Shown here: positions 47,418-57,176 of the stretch, piece by piece
Numbering within the stretch: position 1 is the stretch's first letter
Layout: each line of letters opens with the position of its first letter
Assembly: GCF_008973825.1 (NCBI RefSeq)
Contig: NZ_WCHR01000017.1
Span: 1 to 64,000 of the forward strand
Direction: 5' to 3'
Length of the DNA stretch: 64,000 nucleotides
Source: Gemmobacter serpentinus
GTDB lineage: Bacteria; Pseudomonadota; Alphaproteobacteria; Rhodobacterales; Rhodobacteraceae
Made by a program: the position numbers and the translations under genes
Notes under the pieces: model-generated
What the model saw: the letters and a program-made list of their open reading frames with translations, nothing else
What the model was told of the DNA's origin: nothing
Databases searched by the model: none

Positions 47418-48550
47418 GCGCCGGGCGTCCTGTCCGTCAGATCATCGACGACCACAACCATAACCGGCTCGGCCATCCCCGGATCAGGCGCAGGCTCGGG
47501 CGGCAATCCGGTATAGAGCCTGCTTTCCTTGTAACGGTCGATGGCAAAGCGGGCGAGGACGCCAAGCGCCGCAGCGACCGGCACCGCCACCAGCATCCCG
47601 ACAAAGCCGAACAAGGTGCCAAAGGCCGACAGAGCGAACAGCAGCCAGACCGGGTGCAGGCCCACCGAATTACCCACCAGTTTCGGGGTGATGATATTGC
47701 CCTCAAGGAATTGCCCAAGCGCGAAGATACCCGCGATGATCCCGATCGAAAACCAGTCGCCCCAGAACTGGAACAGGGCCAGACCAATGGCCAAAGCGCC
47801 GCCGATGATCGCGCCGACATAGGGGATGAAGGTCACGGCCCCCGCAATCGCGCCGACGATCAGCCCGTAATTCAGCCCGGCCGCCATCAGCGCCACCGAA
47901 TAGAAGGTGCCAAGCGCGATACAGACCGAGATCTGGCCGCGCACGAAGGCTGCCAGAACCTTGTCGATCTCGCGCGCCAGATGGCGCACCACCGGCGCAT
48001 GGTCGCGCGGCAGGATCTCGTCGACGCGGGCCACCATGCGGTCCCAGTCCAGCAGCAGGTAGAACGCCACGACCGGCACGACCACGATGAAGACGACCGC
48101 GTTCAGCACCGACATGGCCGAGCCCAGCAGCGTCTGTGCCAGCTCGCCCCCCTTGGCCTGGATCAGCTTGCCGATGCTTTCCAGCGTCTGCCGCATGGTC
48201 GATGTCTCGTCCTGCATCTGCGGAAAGCGTTCCAGCATGAAGGCCTGCAGGCGGCGGAAAATCTCGGGTGCCTCATTGACCAGATCGGTCAGCTGCTTGA
48301 ACAGCAGCGGCACGATCGCCAGCGCCAGCAGGATCGCCGCCAGCAGCGCCACGATGGAGATGGTGCCGGTTGCCGCCGCACGCGACATGCCAAGCCGTTC
48401 CAGCCGGTCAGCCACGGGATCCATGAAATAGGCGATGGCACCGCCGACGATGAAGGGCAGGATCACATTGCCAAGCGCCCAAAGCAGCACCAGCAGGACC
48501 AGCGTCGCGATGCCCCAGTATTTCATCTGATCCCGGACGGGAAGCGCCAT
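47414..48550 (-). CDS. AI-2E family (PerM-like) transporter
   Basis: The 378-residue inner-membrane protein has about eight membrane segments and the family pattern IVGGAIAYFMDPVADRLERLG, VVFIVVVPVVAFYLLLDWDRM, AFVRGQISVCIALGTFYSVAL, and GNIITPKLVGNSVGLHPVWLL. Members were named for export of autoinducer 2, but many move ions or have unknown roles. It is the first gene of the unit with hdaA. It is divergent from a small hypothetical gene at 48759. Confidence 0.93.
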   Translation of the reverse strand: MALPVRDQMKYWGIATLVLLVLLWALGNVILPFIVGGAIAYFMDPVADRLERLGMSRAAATGTISIVALLAAILLALAIVPLLFKQLTDLVNEAPEIFRRLQAFMLERFPQMQDETSTMRQTLESIGKLIQAKGGELAQTLLGSAMSVLNAVVFIVVVPVVAFYLLLDWDRMVARVDEILPRDHAPVVRHLAREIDKVLAAFVRGQISVCIALGTFYSVALMAAGLNYGLIVGAIAGAVTFIPYVGAIIGGALAIGLALFQFWGDWFSIGIIAGIFALGQFLEGNIITPKLVGNSVGLHPVWLLFALSAFGTLFGFVGMLVAVPVAAALGVLARFAIDRYKESRLYTGLPPEPAPDPGMAEPVMVVVVDDLTDRTPGA

Positions 48551-48758
48551 GCGATGTTCCTTGACCTGCCTCTGGTCCCGACAGGGCGTGCCCCATCAGG
48601 TTTGACCCCAGAGATTGCCCATCAATGCCGGGGTTTCAAGGGGGAGAGGGTCAGGGAGGCGTGCTGCGTTACCTGTCGGTCCTGCCAGTGGGCGCGATTG
48701 CATCGCATTGCGGCATAATGAATAATGCGCCAAGGGATCCGATAAGGGGGCGCGGCCC

Positions 48759-49097
48759 GTGCGGAAATCGGTATGGCTTGCGGGGCTGGTCTTGGTGGCG
48801 CTCGGTTCGGTCTTTCTTCTGCAAGACCGTCGCCAAGCCTATCTGATCCCGGATGGAACCGGGAAATCGCCTTTGCGGTGGCGGTGCCACGGAGATGAGG
48901 CACAAGCCTATCTGGCGCAGGACTGGTTCCAACGCGAGGGGCGCGCGCTTGCCGCTGCATCGGCAAGACAGCTGCAGGCCGCGATGGACGCTGACAAACC
49001 GATCCCCGCGCTGGAAATGGCCAATGCGGATATCAGGAAACGAGAGCGCGCCTTGATCCAAGAGGGTGACGACAGGTTTGGCTGCATCCCTGGTTAA
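48759..49097 (+). CDS. Small membrane-anchored hypothetical protein
   Basis: This 112-residue frame starts at a GTG (48759) with AAGGGGG about 8 bases upstream. It has one N-terminal hydrophobic segment (SVWLAGLVLVALGSVFLL), then a soluble domain with RCHGDEAQAYLAQDWFQREG and two cysteines (in RCHG and FGCIPG). I know no family. It converges with the NYN gene 16 bases on. Codon composition is like that of its neighbours. Confidence 0.55.
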   Translation: MRKSVWLAGLVLVALGSVFLLQDRRQAYLIPDGTGKSPLRWRCHGDEAQAYLAQDWFQREGRALAAASARQLQAAMDADKPIPALEMANADIRKRERALIQEGDDRFGCIPG

Positions 49098-49113
49098 GAG
49101 GCCTGGCCTGCCT

Positions 49114-49680
49114 TCAAGCCCGCAACCGGATCCGACCCTTGCTGTAGCCGCCACCGCGCAGGCGCAGTCCGTGGGGGCGAGGATGGTCGCGAAAGCGGTC
49201 ATTCGTCACGATGGGCGCGCCGGTCCTGGCGGCCTCGGCCAGCAGGGCCGCGTCGGCCGTTTCGCCGCTGTTCACCACCTGCAGCGTCACGGTGGGGCGG
49301 TTTATGATACGGTCCAGATCGCGCTCATTCAGATATCGGCCTTGCAGGCGGTAGCCGATGGTGGCGTCGAAGATCACCTTCGCGGGCCTGCCCTCTTGGG
49401 CGATCTGATCGAGAACTTCGATCAGCGTGTCGATCCTGGCTTCTTGCGCCAGACCGGCATTCTGTTGCCACATCACCACATTGGACCCATCGATCAGCAC
49501 GGGGACCTGAGCTTTCGGCCGCAGGCGACGGGGTGTCCGGCGCTCGGTGGCGGGGCGGGGTTGGCGCGGGGCTCTGCGGTGAAAGGCGCGGCGCAGCGCC
49601 TGTCTCAGCGTGTCAAGCAGCAGCCAGATCAGGCCAACGCCTGCAAACAGCACGACAAGGTGAAGGGCAAGATCGATCAT
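49114..49680 (-). CDS. Membrane-anchored NYN-domain ribonuclease (Zc3h12a-like)
   Basis: The 188-residue protein has an N-terminal membrane helix (about 3-23), a basic Arg/Pro-rich linker (30-57) and a PIN-like NYN domain. The four acidic positions expected of a metal-dependent RNase can be placed: Asp64 in VLIDGSNVVMW, Asp143 in TADAALLAEA, and Asp161/Asp165 in TNDRFRDH. Eukaryotic relatives are Regnase/MCPIP1. The anchor suggests RNA cleavage at the inner membrane. The target is unknown. Confidence 0.8.
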   Translation of the reverse strand: MIDLALHLVVLFAGVGLIWLLLDTLRQALRRAFHRRAPRQPRPATERRTPRRLRPKAQVPVLIDGSNVVMWQQNAGLAQEARIDTLIEVLDQIAQEGRPAKVIFDATIGYRLQGRYLNERDLDRIINRPTVTLQVVNSGETADAALLAEAARTGAPIVTNDRFRDHPRPHGLRLRGGGYSKGRIRLRA

Positions 49681-49977
49681 CTCGGATATCTGTCAAATGC
49701 AATCACGCGCAGGTTGTATCCTGAATGCGGCAGGATCGGGCATATTCCGCGGCGATCCTGCGATGCGGGCTCTGTCAGCGTCCGTTTTCCCGCCATGCCC
49801 GTCGGGCAGGCCCTCTGCGGTGAAGTTCTCCCGCCAAACCCTTCCCCGCCAAACCTTCCGCCGTCAAGTCGCCCCGCAACCCTTTGTCGGACAGTCGCGC
49901 AAAGCCGCCACAAACTTGCCTGACAGGCCCGAACCCGCTAGGAACGGCCAAACGCCAATGCCAAGAGGCCAGATCCC
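49681..49977. other. Intergenic region upstream of proS
   Basis: This 297-base gap separates the divergent NYN and proS genes. It contains short near-repeats of CCGCCAAACC (49827-49870). I found no gene and no clear promoter boxes. A GAGG element lies before the proS ATG. Confidence 0.4.
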
Positions 49978-51318
49978 ATGCGTCTGTCGCGCTATTTCCT
50001 TCCCGTGCTGAAAGAGAACCCCGCCGAGGCGCAGATCGTCTCGCATCGCTACATGCTGCGCGCCGGCATGATCAAGCAGCAGGCGGCCGGGATCTATTCC
50101 TGGCTGCCGCTTGGCCTGAAAGTTCTGCGCCGGATCGAGCAGATCGTGCATGAGGAACAGCAGCGTGCCGGTCACATCCCGGTGCTGATGCCGACCATGC
50201 AGCCTGCCGATCTGTGGCGCGAAAGCGGCCGCTATGACGATTATGGTGCGGAAATGCTGCGCATCAAGGACCGGCACGAACGCGACATGCTGTTCGGACC
50301 GACGAATGAGGAGATGATCACCGACATCTTCCGCGCCCATGTGAACAGCTACAAGGACCTGCCGCTGACGCTTTATCAGATCCAGTGGAAGTTCCGCGAC
50401 GAGGTGCGTCCGCGCTTTGGCGTGATGCGGGGCCGCGAATTCCTGATGAAAGACGGCTACAACTTCGATCTGACCAAGGACGACGCGCTGCATGCCTATA
50501 ACCGGCACATGGTCAGCTATCTGCGCACCTATGAACGCATGGGGCTGACCGCGATCCCGATGCGTGCGGCCTCGGGGCCGATCGGCGGCGACAATACCCA
50601 TGAATTTCTTGTTCTTGCCTCGACCGGCGAAAGCGAGGTCTTCTATGATGACCGGGTGACCGCGTTGAAACTTGGCAATCGCGAGGTCGATTTCGACAAT
50701 CGTGACGAGGTTCTGGGCGTGTGCAACGAGTTCACCTCGCTTTATGCCCGCACCGATGAGACCCATGACGCCGCGCTGTTCGAGCAGATCCCCGAGGCGC
50801 ATCGCCGCAACGCCCGTGGCATCGAAGTTGGGCAGATCTTCTACTTCGGCACCAAATATTCCGAACCGATGGGCGCAACCGTCGTCGGCCCCGATGGGGT
50901 CCGCGTGCCGGTTCACATGGGCAGCCACGGCATCGGCGTCTCGCGTCTCTTGGGCGCGATCATCGAGGCCAGCCATGACGACAAGGGCATCATCTGGCCC
51001 GAGGGGGTGACCCCCTTCGATGTCGGTATCGTCAACCTCAAGCAAGGCGACGGCGCGACGGACGCCGCCTGCGAAGACATCTACAAGGCGCTGAAGGCTA
51101 AGGGCCTTGATCCGCTTTATGATGACCGTGACGAACGCGCAGGCGCAAAATTCGCCTCCATGGACCTGATCGGTCTGCCCTGGCGCATCACCGTCGGCCC
51201 GCGCGGCCTGGCCAATGGCGTGGTCGAACTGACGTCGCGCCGCAGCGGTGAAAGCGAGGAGCTGAGCGCCGAGGCTGCCGTGGATCGCATCGTGCACATC
51301 TACGCCGCGCATCGCTGA
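49978..51318 (+). CDS. proS: Prolyl-tRNA synthetase (short, alphaproteobacterial type)
   Basis: ProS charges tRNA-Pro. The 446-residue protein has class II motif regions: [21 protein letters not shown] (motif 1 area), [31 protein letters not shown] (motif 2) and [24 protein letters not shown] (motif 3). A C-terminal anticodon-binding domain follows. At 446 residues it lacks the large editing insertion of the 570-residue E. coli enzyme, as is usual in alphaproteobacteria, so editing of Ala-tRNA-Pro must be done by other factors. Confidence 0.97.
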   Translation: MRLSRYFLPVLKENPAEAQIVSHRYMLRAGMIKQQAAGIYSWLPLGLKVLRRIEQIVHEEQQRAGHIPVLMPTMQPADLWRESGRYDDYGAEMLRIKDRHERDMLFGPTNEEMITDIFRAHVNSYKDLPLTLYQIQWKFRDEVRPRFGVMRGREFLMKDGYNFDLTKDDALHAYNRHMVSYLRTYERMGLTAIPMRAASGPIGGDNTHEFLVLASTGESEVFYDDRVTALKLGNREVDFDNRDEVLGVCNEFTSLYARTDETHDAALFEQIPEAHRRNARGIEVGQIFYFGTKYSEPMGATVVGPDGVRVPVHMGSHGIGVSRLLGAIIEASHDDKGIIWPEGVTPFDVGIVNLKQGDGATDAACEDIYKALKAKGLDPLYDDRDERAGAKFASMDLIGLPWRITVGPRGLANGVVELTSRRSGESEELSAEAAVDRIVHIYAAHR

Positions 51319-51374
51319 TCGCATCTTGCCCCGTCCCGCAGGATGGCGGGCGGGTCATGCGGCGGAAATCCACT

Positions 51375-51397
51375 CGGGGGCCCTGCGGCCCCCGTTT
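51375..51397 (+). terminator. Hairpin terminator after proS
   Basis: A perfect 8-bp stem (CGGGGGCC with GGCCCCCG) around CTGC is followed by TTT. It lies 57 bases past the proS stop. Confidence 0.7.
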
Positions 51398-51483
51398 CCG
51401 TCTCTCGCCTTTGTGATCGAAGCCGGGTAACCAGTGTCATCGGCAGAATCCGCCGAGTTGGTCCCAGAATATTGGAGAGTTAG

Positions 51484-51753
51484 ATGCGTAAGTTCACCCT
51501 CGTTGCTGCCGCCCTCGCGATGACCGCGCTGGCCGCCTGCAAGGATGAGACGGCGACTTGCACCCCCGAACAGGCTCAGGCCAAACTGACCGAGTTCATG
51601 ACGCTGGCCCAGACCGCTGCCGCGAGCAACCCGCAGAAGCTGACGGAGCTGACCCCGAAGCTGACCGAGGTTCAGCAGCAACTGACGGCGAACCCGAACG
51701 ACACCGTCGCCGCCTGCAAGGCGCTTGACGACATGATCGCCGCGCTGAAGTGA
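51484..51753 (+). CDS. Small lipoprotein
   Basis: The 89-residue protein has a lipoprotein signal (FTLVAAALAMTALAAC, lipidated Cys19), giving a mature helical peptide of 71 residues with two more cysteines (TCTPEQAQ, AACKALDDM). The repeated KLTEF, KLTEL and KLTEV pattern suggests an amphipathic helical hairpin. The function is unknown. TGGAGAG lies before the ATG. Hairpins lie on both sides, so it is probably a single-gene transcript. Confidence 0.82.
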   Translation: MRKFTLVAAALAMTALAACKDETATCTPEQAQAKLTEFMTLAQTAAASNPQKLTELTPKLTEVQQQLTANPNDTVAACKALDDMIAALK

Positions 51754-51763
51754 TCTGACGGGC

Positions 51764-51789
51764 CGGGGCGGGGGGAAACCCTCGCCCCG
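51764..51789 (+). terminator. Hairpin after the small lipoprotein gene
   Basis: An 11-bp stem (CGGGGCGGGGG arm with CCCTCGCCCCG, one G-U pair) is capped by a GAAA loop. It lacks a U-run, so it may act as an RNA-stabilising hairpin as much as a terminator. Confidence 0.5.
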
Positions 51790-51957
51790 ATCTGCGCCGA
51801 CAAGTATCGGCGGCGGGGCAAACAGCCCAATTCACAGCAAATTAAACCCTGACGTTAGCGATCTTGCGCGGAATGTGAATATTCTGTCCAATCTATGCGC
51901 GATCTGGTAATCTGCTGTTACTTTCTTTCGACTGGTTCTTCTGTATTGGAGGCAGAA

Positions 51958-53376
51958 TTGGCCCAACAAAGCTTTGTCTTTGATGGCACGACCGCGATTT
52001 CAACCGTGCCCTTTTTCTGGACCGCGAGCTGGAACAACAAGTGGCTGCCTTATGTCAGCTTCTGGAATGGGAATGTCGCTGGCCCCCATAGCGCAGATAT
52101 CCGGCTGACCGGATCGGATTGGGGGATGCATGTCATCCGTTTCGCGGGGGATGGCGGCATCAAGGCGACTTTCACCGATGCGACCAGCGGCGCTAATCGC
52201 CAGATCCAGATGATTCAGCTGTCAGAGGCAGGTGGCCAGATCAATCTGGACATCACTCAGGTTGACGAGATCCTGAGCAATGATGACGGCAATACGGTCA
52301 TCAAGACCACGCGCCACCACATCAAATCCATCGATCTGAGCGATGGCGACGATCGGGTGACAATCGGCAATGGTGCCAATTACATCGACCTTGGCGGCGG
52401 CAAGAACAGCCTGACCGTGCGGGGGGCCGACAGCAATGTGCACTATGTGTCGGGCTATCAGGGCCGCAACACCATCAGCGTGGAGGGCGAAGCGCGGATC
52501 TTCGCGGTCAAGCTGGATGATGGTGTCAACAGCTTCACCACCAAGGCCGGTTTCACCGAAAGTTTCACCTCGCATAACGGGGTGAATACGCTGAACATCG
52601 GGACAGGCGGGATCGGCAGCATCCAGTTCTTTGGGGATGGTGACAAGCTGCAGGTGGTCAAGGCCGCGGGCTGGGTCGGCAGCTTGAAGGTCGGCGACGA
52701 TCAGCGCATTCAACTGACTTTGGGGGCAGGCGGTGCCGATATGGTCCAGCTTGGCCGGGGGGCCGATGTGGTGACCACCGGCGCGGGCTGGGTGGGCTAC
52801 ATGGCCACTTCGGATGGCAATGACGTGGTAAATATCGGCCCCGGCGGGATCGATACGCTGCGGCTGAGCAAGGGCAATGACATTGCCAAACTGCGCGGCG
52901 CACTGACCGATGACACCGGCATATCGGGTGGCAACGGGATTGATACCCTGGACCTGAGCGACGTTGCGGGCAATGGCGTGCGGGTCGATCTGTCCAACAG
53001 CAACTGGCAGAAGTTCAGTGCTGCGGCCGGGCTGCTGCGGGTCAGCGGCATCGAGGTGCTGATTGGCACCGACAAGGCCGACACGCTGGAGGGCGACAAT
53101 GCCAACAACACCCTGACCGGCGGCAAGGGCAATGACCGGCTGATCGGCAATGATGGTGCCGATACTTTCCGCTTTGGTCGCGCCACCGGAACCGACCGCA
53201 TTCTCGATTTCGAACTGCGCGAGGATCGGATTGCCTTCAGCGGTGCCTCCAGCCTGTCCAGTCTGAAATTCAGCCAGAGCGGTGATGATGTGCGGGTGAG
53301 CTTTGGCGAGTCCGTGGTGTTTGTGGAGGATGTGACGGTGTCGCAATTGCGGGTTGCGGCGAATTTCATCTTCTGA
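51958..53376 (+). CDS. RTX-like repeat protein (second)
   Basis: The 472-residue protein has no signal peptide. I place the start at TTG 51958, because GGAGG lies 5 bases upstream and the sequence from there (MAQQSFVFDGTTAIS) aligns with the N-terminus of the paralogue at 8486-9793; the frame is open from an ATG at 51895. The middle is Gly/Asp/Asn-rich degenerate beta-roll sequence. Canonical repeats appear at about 395-425 (LEGDNANNTLTGGKGNDRLIGNDG), then FRFGRATGTDRILDFELREDRIAF. The end, VAANFIF, suits a type I secretion signal. No exporter is nearby. Confidence 0.83.
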   Translation: MAQQSFVFDGTTAISTVPFFWTASWNNKWLPYVSFWNGNVAGPHSADIRLTGSDWGMHVIRFAGDGGIKATFTDATSGANRQIQMIQLSEAGGQINLDITQVDEILSNDDGNTVIKTTRHHIKSIDLSDGDDRVTIGNGANYIDLGGGKNSLTVRGADSNVHYVSGYQGRNTISVEGEARIFAVKLDDGVNSFTTKAGFTESFTSHNGVNTLNIGTGGIGSIQFFGDGDKLQVVKAAGWVGSLKVGDDQRIQLTLGAGGADMVQLGRGADVVTTGAGWVGYMATSDGNDVVNIGPGGIDTLRLSKGNDIAKLRGALTDDTGISGGNGIDTLDLSDVAGNGVRVDLSNSNWQKFSAAAGLLRVSGIEVLIGTDKADTLEGDNANNTLTGGKGNDRLIGNDGADTFRFGRATGTDRILDFELREDRIAFSGASSLSSLKFSQSGDDVRVSFGESVVFVEDVTVSQLRVAANFIF

Positions 53377-53399
53377 TCACACCGTCGCAATGGGGACAC

Positions 53400-53427
53400 A
53401 AGGGGCGCGGTTCGGCGCCCCTTTTCG
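53400..53427 (+). terminator. Rho-independent terminator after the second RTX gene
   Basis: A 9-bp stem, AAGGGGCGC with GCGCCCCTT, has a 6-base loop and is followed by TT. It begins 24 bases after the stop codon. Confidence 0.8.
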
Positions 53428-53521
53428 CATTCCGGCGTGCCTTGCACTTCATTGACATTGATCCTGCCCCGTCGGAAGCTTGCTGCCAAAGCTGGAAAGC
53501 AGCACAGGTGCGGAGGTGATG

Positions 53522-54010
53522 ATGTTGCGGATCTTGGCCCTTGCGGGCGGCATTGCCGGAGGGGCGAGCCTGTCGCAATTCCCTGAATTTTCACAGCAAT
53601 ATCTGCAACGTCTTGCGGGGCAGGTGGATTCTCTGGCCCTTGTCGTGGCCGATTTCGACCGCAGCGCCACCCGCAATCTGCTGACCCGCGACGAGGCGCT
53701 GGCGCAGATGACCGGGACCGCCTTTCTGGACGATCGTCGGGCCGATCTGACCGCGACCTTTGCCCGTTTTGCCCGGCTGGAGGGCAATCTTGCCGATCTG
53801 CGCGCCGCCTCTCCCTTGCAGCGCATGACCATGCCGCACAAGCTGGGCGATGCGGAGACGCTGGCCGCGACCTGGGCCGATTTCCGCCCCGCGGTGCCGG
53901 TGACCTTTGACGGGTTGATCTCGGCCGGGATCGGCTTCCTAGGCGGCTGGCTTGTGGCCTCGGGGTTGCTCTCGCTGCTAGCCTGGCCGTTCCGGCGCAT
54001 CTTCGCCTGA
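53522..54010 (+). CDS. DUF2937 family membrane protein
   Basis: The 162-residue protein has N- and C-terminal membrane segments (LRILALAGGIAGGASL; ISAGIGFLGGWLVASGLLSLLAW). A soluble middle includes FPEFSQQYLQRLAGQVDSLALVVADFD, which matches the DUF2937 pattern. The function is unknown. I chose ATG 53522 over 53519 for its 5-base spacing from GGAGG. lolC follows on the same strand after about 130 bases. Confidence 0.85.
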   Translation: MLRILALAGGIAGGASLSQFPEFSQQYLQRLAGQVDSLALVVADFDRSATRNLLTRDEALAQMTGTAFLDDRRADLTATFARFARLEGNLADLRAASPLQRMTMPHKLGDAETLAATWADFRPAVPVTFDGLISAGIGFLGGWLVASGLLSLLAWPFRRIFA

Positions 54011-54143
54011 GCCTGAACCTGAACCTCAACTTGGGCCAGAGCCTGACCGAACCGCTTGGCCTGGCGCAAAGGTGAGGCGGCCGCGCCTTGACCTTTCCCC
54101 CCGTGTTGCGCAGGGTGCGGCGCAATCTTGAAAGGGCCTGACC

Positions 54144-55427
54144 TTGGCAACTACCGCCCCGTTTTCGCGTTTCGAATGGATGATTGCCTGGCGCTATCTG
54201 CGGGCCCGCCGGGCCGAAGGCGGCATCAGCGTGATGACCTGGATCAGCGTGATCGGCATCGCGCTGGCGGTCTTTGCGCTGATCGCCACCATGTCGGTGC
54301 GGGCAGGGTTCCGGGCGGAATTTGTCAGCTCGATCCTGGGCGCCAATGCCCATGTCACGGTCTATAGCGCGGGCATTGCCGATGAATATGGCCGGGTGCA
54401 GCGCGGCTTTCCCGATTACGAGGCACGCGCCGCAGGCATCCGGTCGGTGCCGGGCGTGACCCGTGCCGCCCCGGTGATCCGGGGGCAGGTGATGGGAACC
54501 GCCAATGGTGTGAATGCGGGCGTCGAGGTTTTCGGCATCAGCGCCGAGGATCTGGCCTCGGTCCCCAGCATCACCTCGGGGGATGACGATATCGGTGATC
54601 TCTCGCGCTTTGGCGAAGGCATCGCCATCGGGTCCGGCATCGCGCGCGAGCTGAACGTGACGGTCGGCGACAGCATCCGCCTGATCTCGCCCGACGGGGT
54701 GAAAACCGCCTTTGGCACCAGCCCGCGGGTGAATGCCTATGAGGTGACCTATGTCTTCACCACCGGCAGCCCCGAGATCGATCGCACCCGCGCCTATCTG
54801 CCCTTCACCGAGGCACAGAGCTATTTCAACCGCGAGGGCCGCGCCGACGAGATCGAGGTGATGGTTGCCGATCCCGACCATATCGAAAGCTACGAACTGC
54901 CGCTGCTGAATGCGGCGGGTGACGGGGCGATGATCTGGACATGGCGCGACAGCGCCGGAAATTACCTGCAGGCGCTGACGGTCGAAGATCGAATGATGTT
55001 CATCCTGATGTCGATCCTTGTCCTGATTGCCGCGATGAACATCATTTCCGGTCTCATCATGCTGGTGAAGAACAAGGGCCGCGATATCGGCATCCTGCGC
55101 ACCATGGGCCTGACCGAAGGATCCGTGCTGCGGGTGTTCTTCATCTGCGGGGCGATGACCGGCCTTGCGGGCACGGCGCTTGGCATTATTCTGGGCTGCG
55201 CCTTCAGCTACTGGTTCACCCCGATCTTCGATCTGGTGAACTGGATCGCAGGCGGCGGGATCTGGAGCCCGGAGGTCCGCCCTATCTACCATCTGAGCGC
55301 GGTGCTGAAACCCGGCGATGTCGTGCTGGCGGCGGGGCTGTCGCTGTTCCTGTCCTTCGTCGTCACCCTCTTTCCGGCCTGGCGGGCCGCCCGCATGAAC
55401 CCGGTGGAGGCGCTGCGCTATGAATGA
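54144..55427 (+). CDS. lolC: Lipoprotein-releasing ABC transporter permease LolC/LolE
   Basis: The permease extracts outer-membrane lipoproteins from the inner membrane for transfer to LolA. The 427-residue protein has [35 protein letters not shown] at the N-terminus (TM1), a large periplasmic domain (about 50-270) and three more membrane segments ([23 protein letters not shown] onward). The start is a TTG at 54144 with AAAGGG upstream; no earlier ATG fits. As in many alphaproteobacteria, one permease gene pairs with lolD. It overlaps lolD by 8 bases. Confidence 0.94.
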   Translation: MATTAPFSRFEWMIAWRYLRARRAEGGISVMTWISVIGIALAVFALIATMSVRAGFRAEFVSSILGANAHVTVYSAGIADEYGRVQRGFPDYEARAAGIRSVPGVTRAAPVIRGQVMGTANGVNAGVEVFGISAEDLASVPSITSGDDDIGDLSRFGEGIAIGSGIARELNVTVGDSIRLISPDGVKTAFGTSPRVNAYEVTYVFTTGSPEIDRTRAYLPFTEAQSYFNREGRADEIEVMVADPDHIESYELPLLNAAGDGAMIWTWRDSAGNYLQALTVEDRMMFILMSILVLIAAMNIISGLIMLVKNKGRDIGILRTMGLTEGSVLRVFFICGAMTGLAGTALGIILGCAFSYWFTPIFDLVNWIAGGGIWSPEVRPIYHLSAVLKPGDVVLAAGLSLFLSFVVTLFPAWRAARMNPVEALRYE

Positions 55428-56094
55428 GGCATTGCGGCTGGAAGGCGTCACCAAGGCCTATAATCGGGGCCTGCCCGGCGAGGTGCAGGTGCTGCATGGG
55501 GTCGATCTGGTGATCGGGCGGGGCGAGGTCGTGGCGCTGGTCGCCCCGTCGGGCGCGGGAAAATCCACGCTTCTTCATATCGCAGGGCTGCTCGACAGCC
55601 CGGATGGCGGGCGCGTGATGATTGGCGGGCAGGATTTGACGGGCCTCGGTTCTGCCGCCCGCACCCTGACGCGGCGGGAATCGGTGGGCTTTGTCTACCA
55701 GTTCCATCACCTGCTGCCCGAGTTCAGCGCGCTGGAAAACGTGATCCTGCCGCAGCTTGCCAACGGTGTCGCGCAACGCGCCGCCGAAACCCGGGCCCGC
55801 CGTCTTTTGGAGGCGGTGGGCGTGGCTGACCGTGCGGGCCATCGCCCGGCGCAGCTTTCGGGGGGGCAGCAGCAGCGTGTGGCCTTCTGTCGCGGTCTGG
55901 CCAATGCACCGGAACTGCTGCTGGCGGATGAGCCGACCGGCAACCTTGATCCCGGCACCTCGGATCAGGTGTTTGGTGCCCTTATGGGGCTGGTGCGCGA
56001 GACCGGGCTTTCGGCGCTGATCGCGACCCATAACCTTGATCTGGCGGCGCGGATGGACCGCATCGTGCGGCTGGAAGCCGGGCGCATCCTGTAA
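55420..56094 (+). CDS. lolD: Lipoprotein-releasing ABC transporter ATP-binding protein LolD
   Basis: The 224-residue ATPase drives LolCD. Walker A is APSGAGKST near residue 44, the LolD motif region [18 protein letters not shown] is near 92, the signature [15 protein letters not shown] near 146 and Walker [12 protein letters not shown] near 167. The switch His is in [10 protein letters not shown]. It overlaps lolC, so the two are translated together. Confidence 0.96.
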   Translation: MNEALRLEGVTKAYNRGLPGEVQVLHGVDLVIGRGEVVALVAPSGAGKSTLLHIAGLLDSPDGGRVMIGGQDLTGLGSAARTLTRRESVGFVYQFHHLLPEFSALENVILPQLANGVAQRAAETRARRLLEAVGVADRAGHRPAQLSGGQQQRVAFCRGLANAPELLLADEPTGNLDPGTSDQVFGALMGLVRETGLSALIATHNLDLAARMDRIVRLEAGRIL

Positions 56095-56154
56095 GCGCAA
56101 CCCTTGCGGCGCGCGCAAGGCCATGGTCTTCTGGACAAAAATCCGGAGTAGCCC

Positions 56155-56556
56155 ATGCGCCTTGCCCAGCTTGCTTTGCTTGCCAGCCTGATCCCGCTTG
56201 CCGCCTGCCTGAAACCAGAACCCAAGACCCCTTCGGGGGCCGAGGATTTCGCCGATTACTGCTCGGGCTGTCATGGCGCGGGTGGCAAGGGCGATGGCCC
56301 GATGGCGGCCAGCCTTGGCAAGCGCCCGGCCGATTTGACCCGACTTGCCGGGGCGAATGGCAAGATCGCCATGGCCCCGGTGATGAGCAAGATCTACGGC
56401 GCAACCAATGTGCATCCTGGCGATCTGATGCCGGAATTCGGCACCCTGCTGGAAAGCGACAAGGTCGTGCTTTACGACAGCGGCGACGGCATTCCGACGC
56501 CCACGCCGCTGCGCTTGGTGCAGGTGGCCGAACATATCCAGTCGCTGCAGGAGTAG
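56155..56556 (+). CDS. Cytochrome c lipoprotein
   Basis: The 133-residue protein has a lipoprotein signal (QLALLASLIPLAAC, Cys19) and one haem-binding CxxCH motif (YCSGCHGAGGKGDGPMAASLGKRPADL), with a likely distal Met further on. It is probably a membrane-tethered periplasmic monohaem cytochrome c that shuttles electrons. The redox partner is not apparent. The DUF1345 gene follows 11 bases later. Confidence 0.9.
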   Translation: MRLAQLALLASLIPLAACLKPEPKTPSGAEDFADYCSGCHGAGGKGDGPMAASLGKRPADLTRLAGANGKIAMAPVMSKIYGATNVHPGDLMPEFGTLLESDKVVLYDSGDGIPTPTPLRLVQVAEHIQSLQE

Positions 56557-56567
56557 AGGCGCTGACG

Positions 56568-57176
56568 ATGTTTGCTCGTCATCGCCGCTTTGTTCTGGCT
56601 TTCGTGATCGGGCTTGCATTGGCGGGCGGGGCGCTGGTCTTTCGCCTCGCGCCGGGCGAGGCCGTGCTGGTCGGGGCCAATGGGTTCTTCCTGATCTATC
56701 TGGCGATGATGGCGCAGTTCATCGCGGGGCAAAGCCCGGATGCGCTGCGCCGCCACGCCGCCCTGTCGGATGAGGGCGTGCCGCTGATCGCGGGGCTTGC
56801 GCTATGCGCCGTGGCGCTCAGCCTGACCGCCATTGGCCACGCCCTGTCACGCGGCCAGGCCTGGGAGGCGGTGCTGGCCATCGCCTCGGTGCCGCTTGGC
56901 TGGATGACGCTGCATGTGCTGGCGGCGTTTCATTATGCGGCACTCTGGTATGATGGTGAGGCGCGCGGCCTAGATTTTCCCGGCGCGGATGCGGCACCCG
57001 AGCCGGACGCCTGGGATTTCCTTTACTTCAGCTTCACCATCGGCATGACCGCGCAGGTTTCCGATGTGGTCATCACCCGCCCGACGCTGCGCCGCCTGGT
57101 TCTGGCGCATGGCGTGGTGTCGTTCTTCTACAATACGGTCATTGTTGCCCTGGCGGTGAATGCGGCCATCGGGTGA
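56568..57176 (+). CDS. DUF1345 family membrane protein
   Basis: The 202-residue inner-membrane protein has about five membrane segments and the family motifs LNxH-like region GWMTLHVLAAFHYAALWYD, DFLYFSFTIGMTAQVSDVVITRPTLRRLVLAHGVVSFFYNTVIVALAVN. The YFSFTIGMTAQVSD block resembles the pore of two-pore or small potassium-channel-like proteins. The function is unknown. It is encoded directly after the cytochrome c lipoprotein. Confidence 0.88.
   Translation: MFARHRRFVLAFVIGLALAGGALVFRLAPGEAVLVGANGFFLIYLAMMAQFIAGQSPDALRRHAALSDEGVPLIAGLALCAVALSLTAIGHALSRGQAWEAVLAIASVPLGWMTLHVLAAFHYAALWYDGEARGLDFPGADAAPEPDAWDFLYFSFTIGMTAQVSDVVITRPTLRRLVLAHGVVSFFYNTVIVALAVNAAIG

Noticed and set aside
52797-55454. 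885-codon minus-strand frame across the RTX gene, DUF2937 and lolC
   Set aside because: It crosses three well-supported plus-strand genes and two intergenic gaps. Low-complexity composition and no motif.
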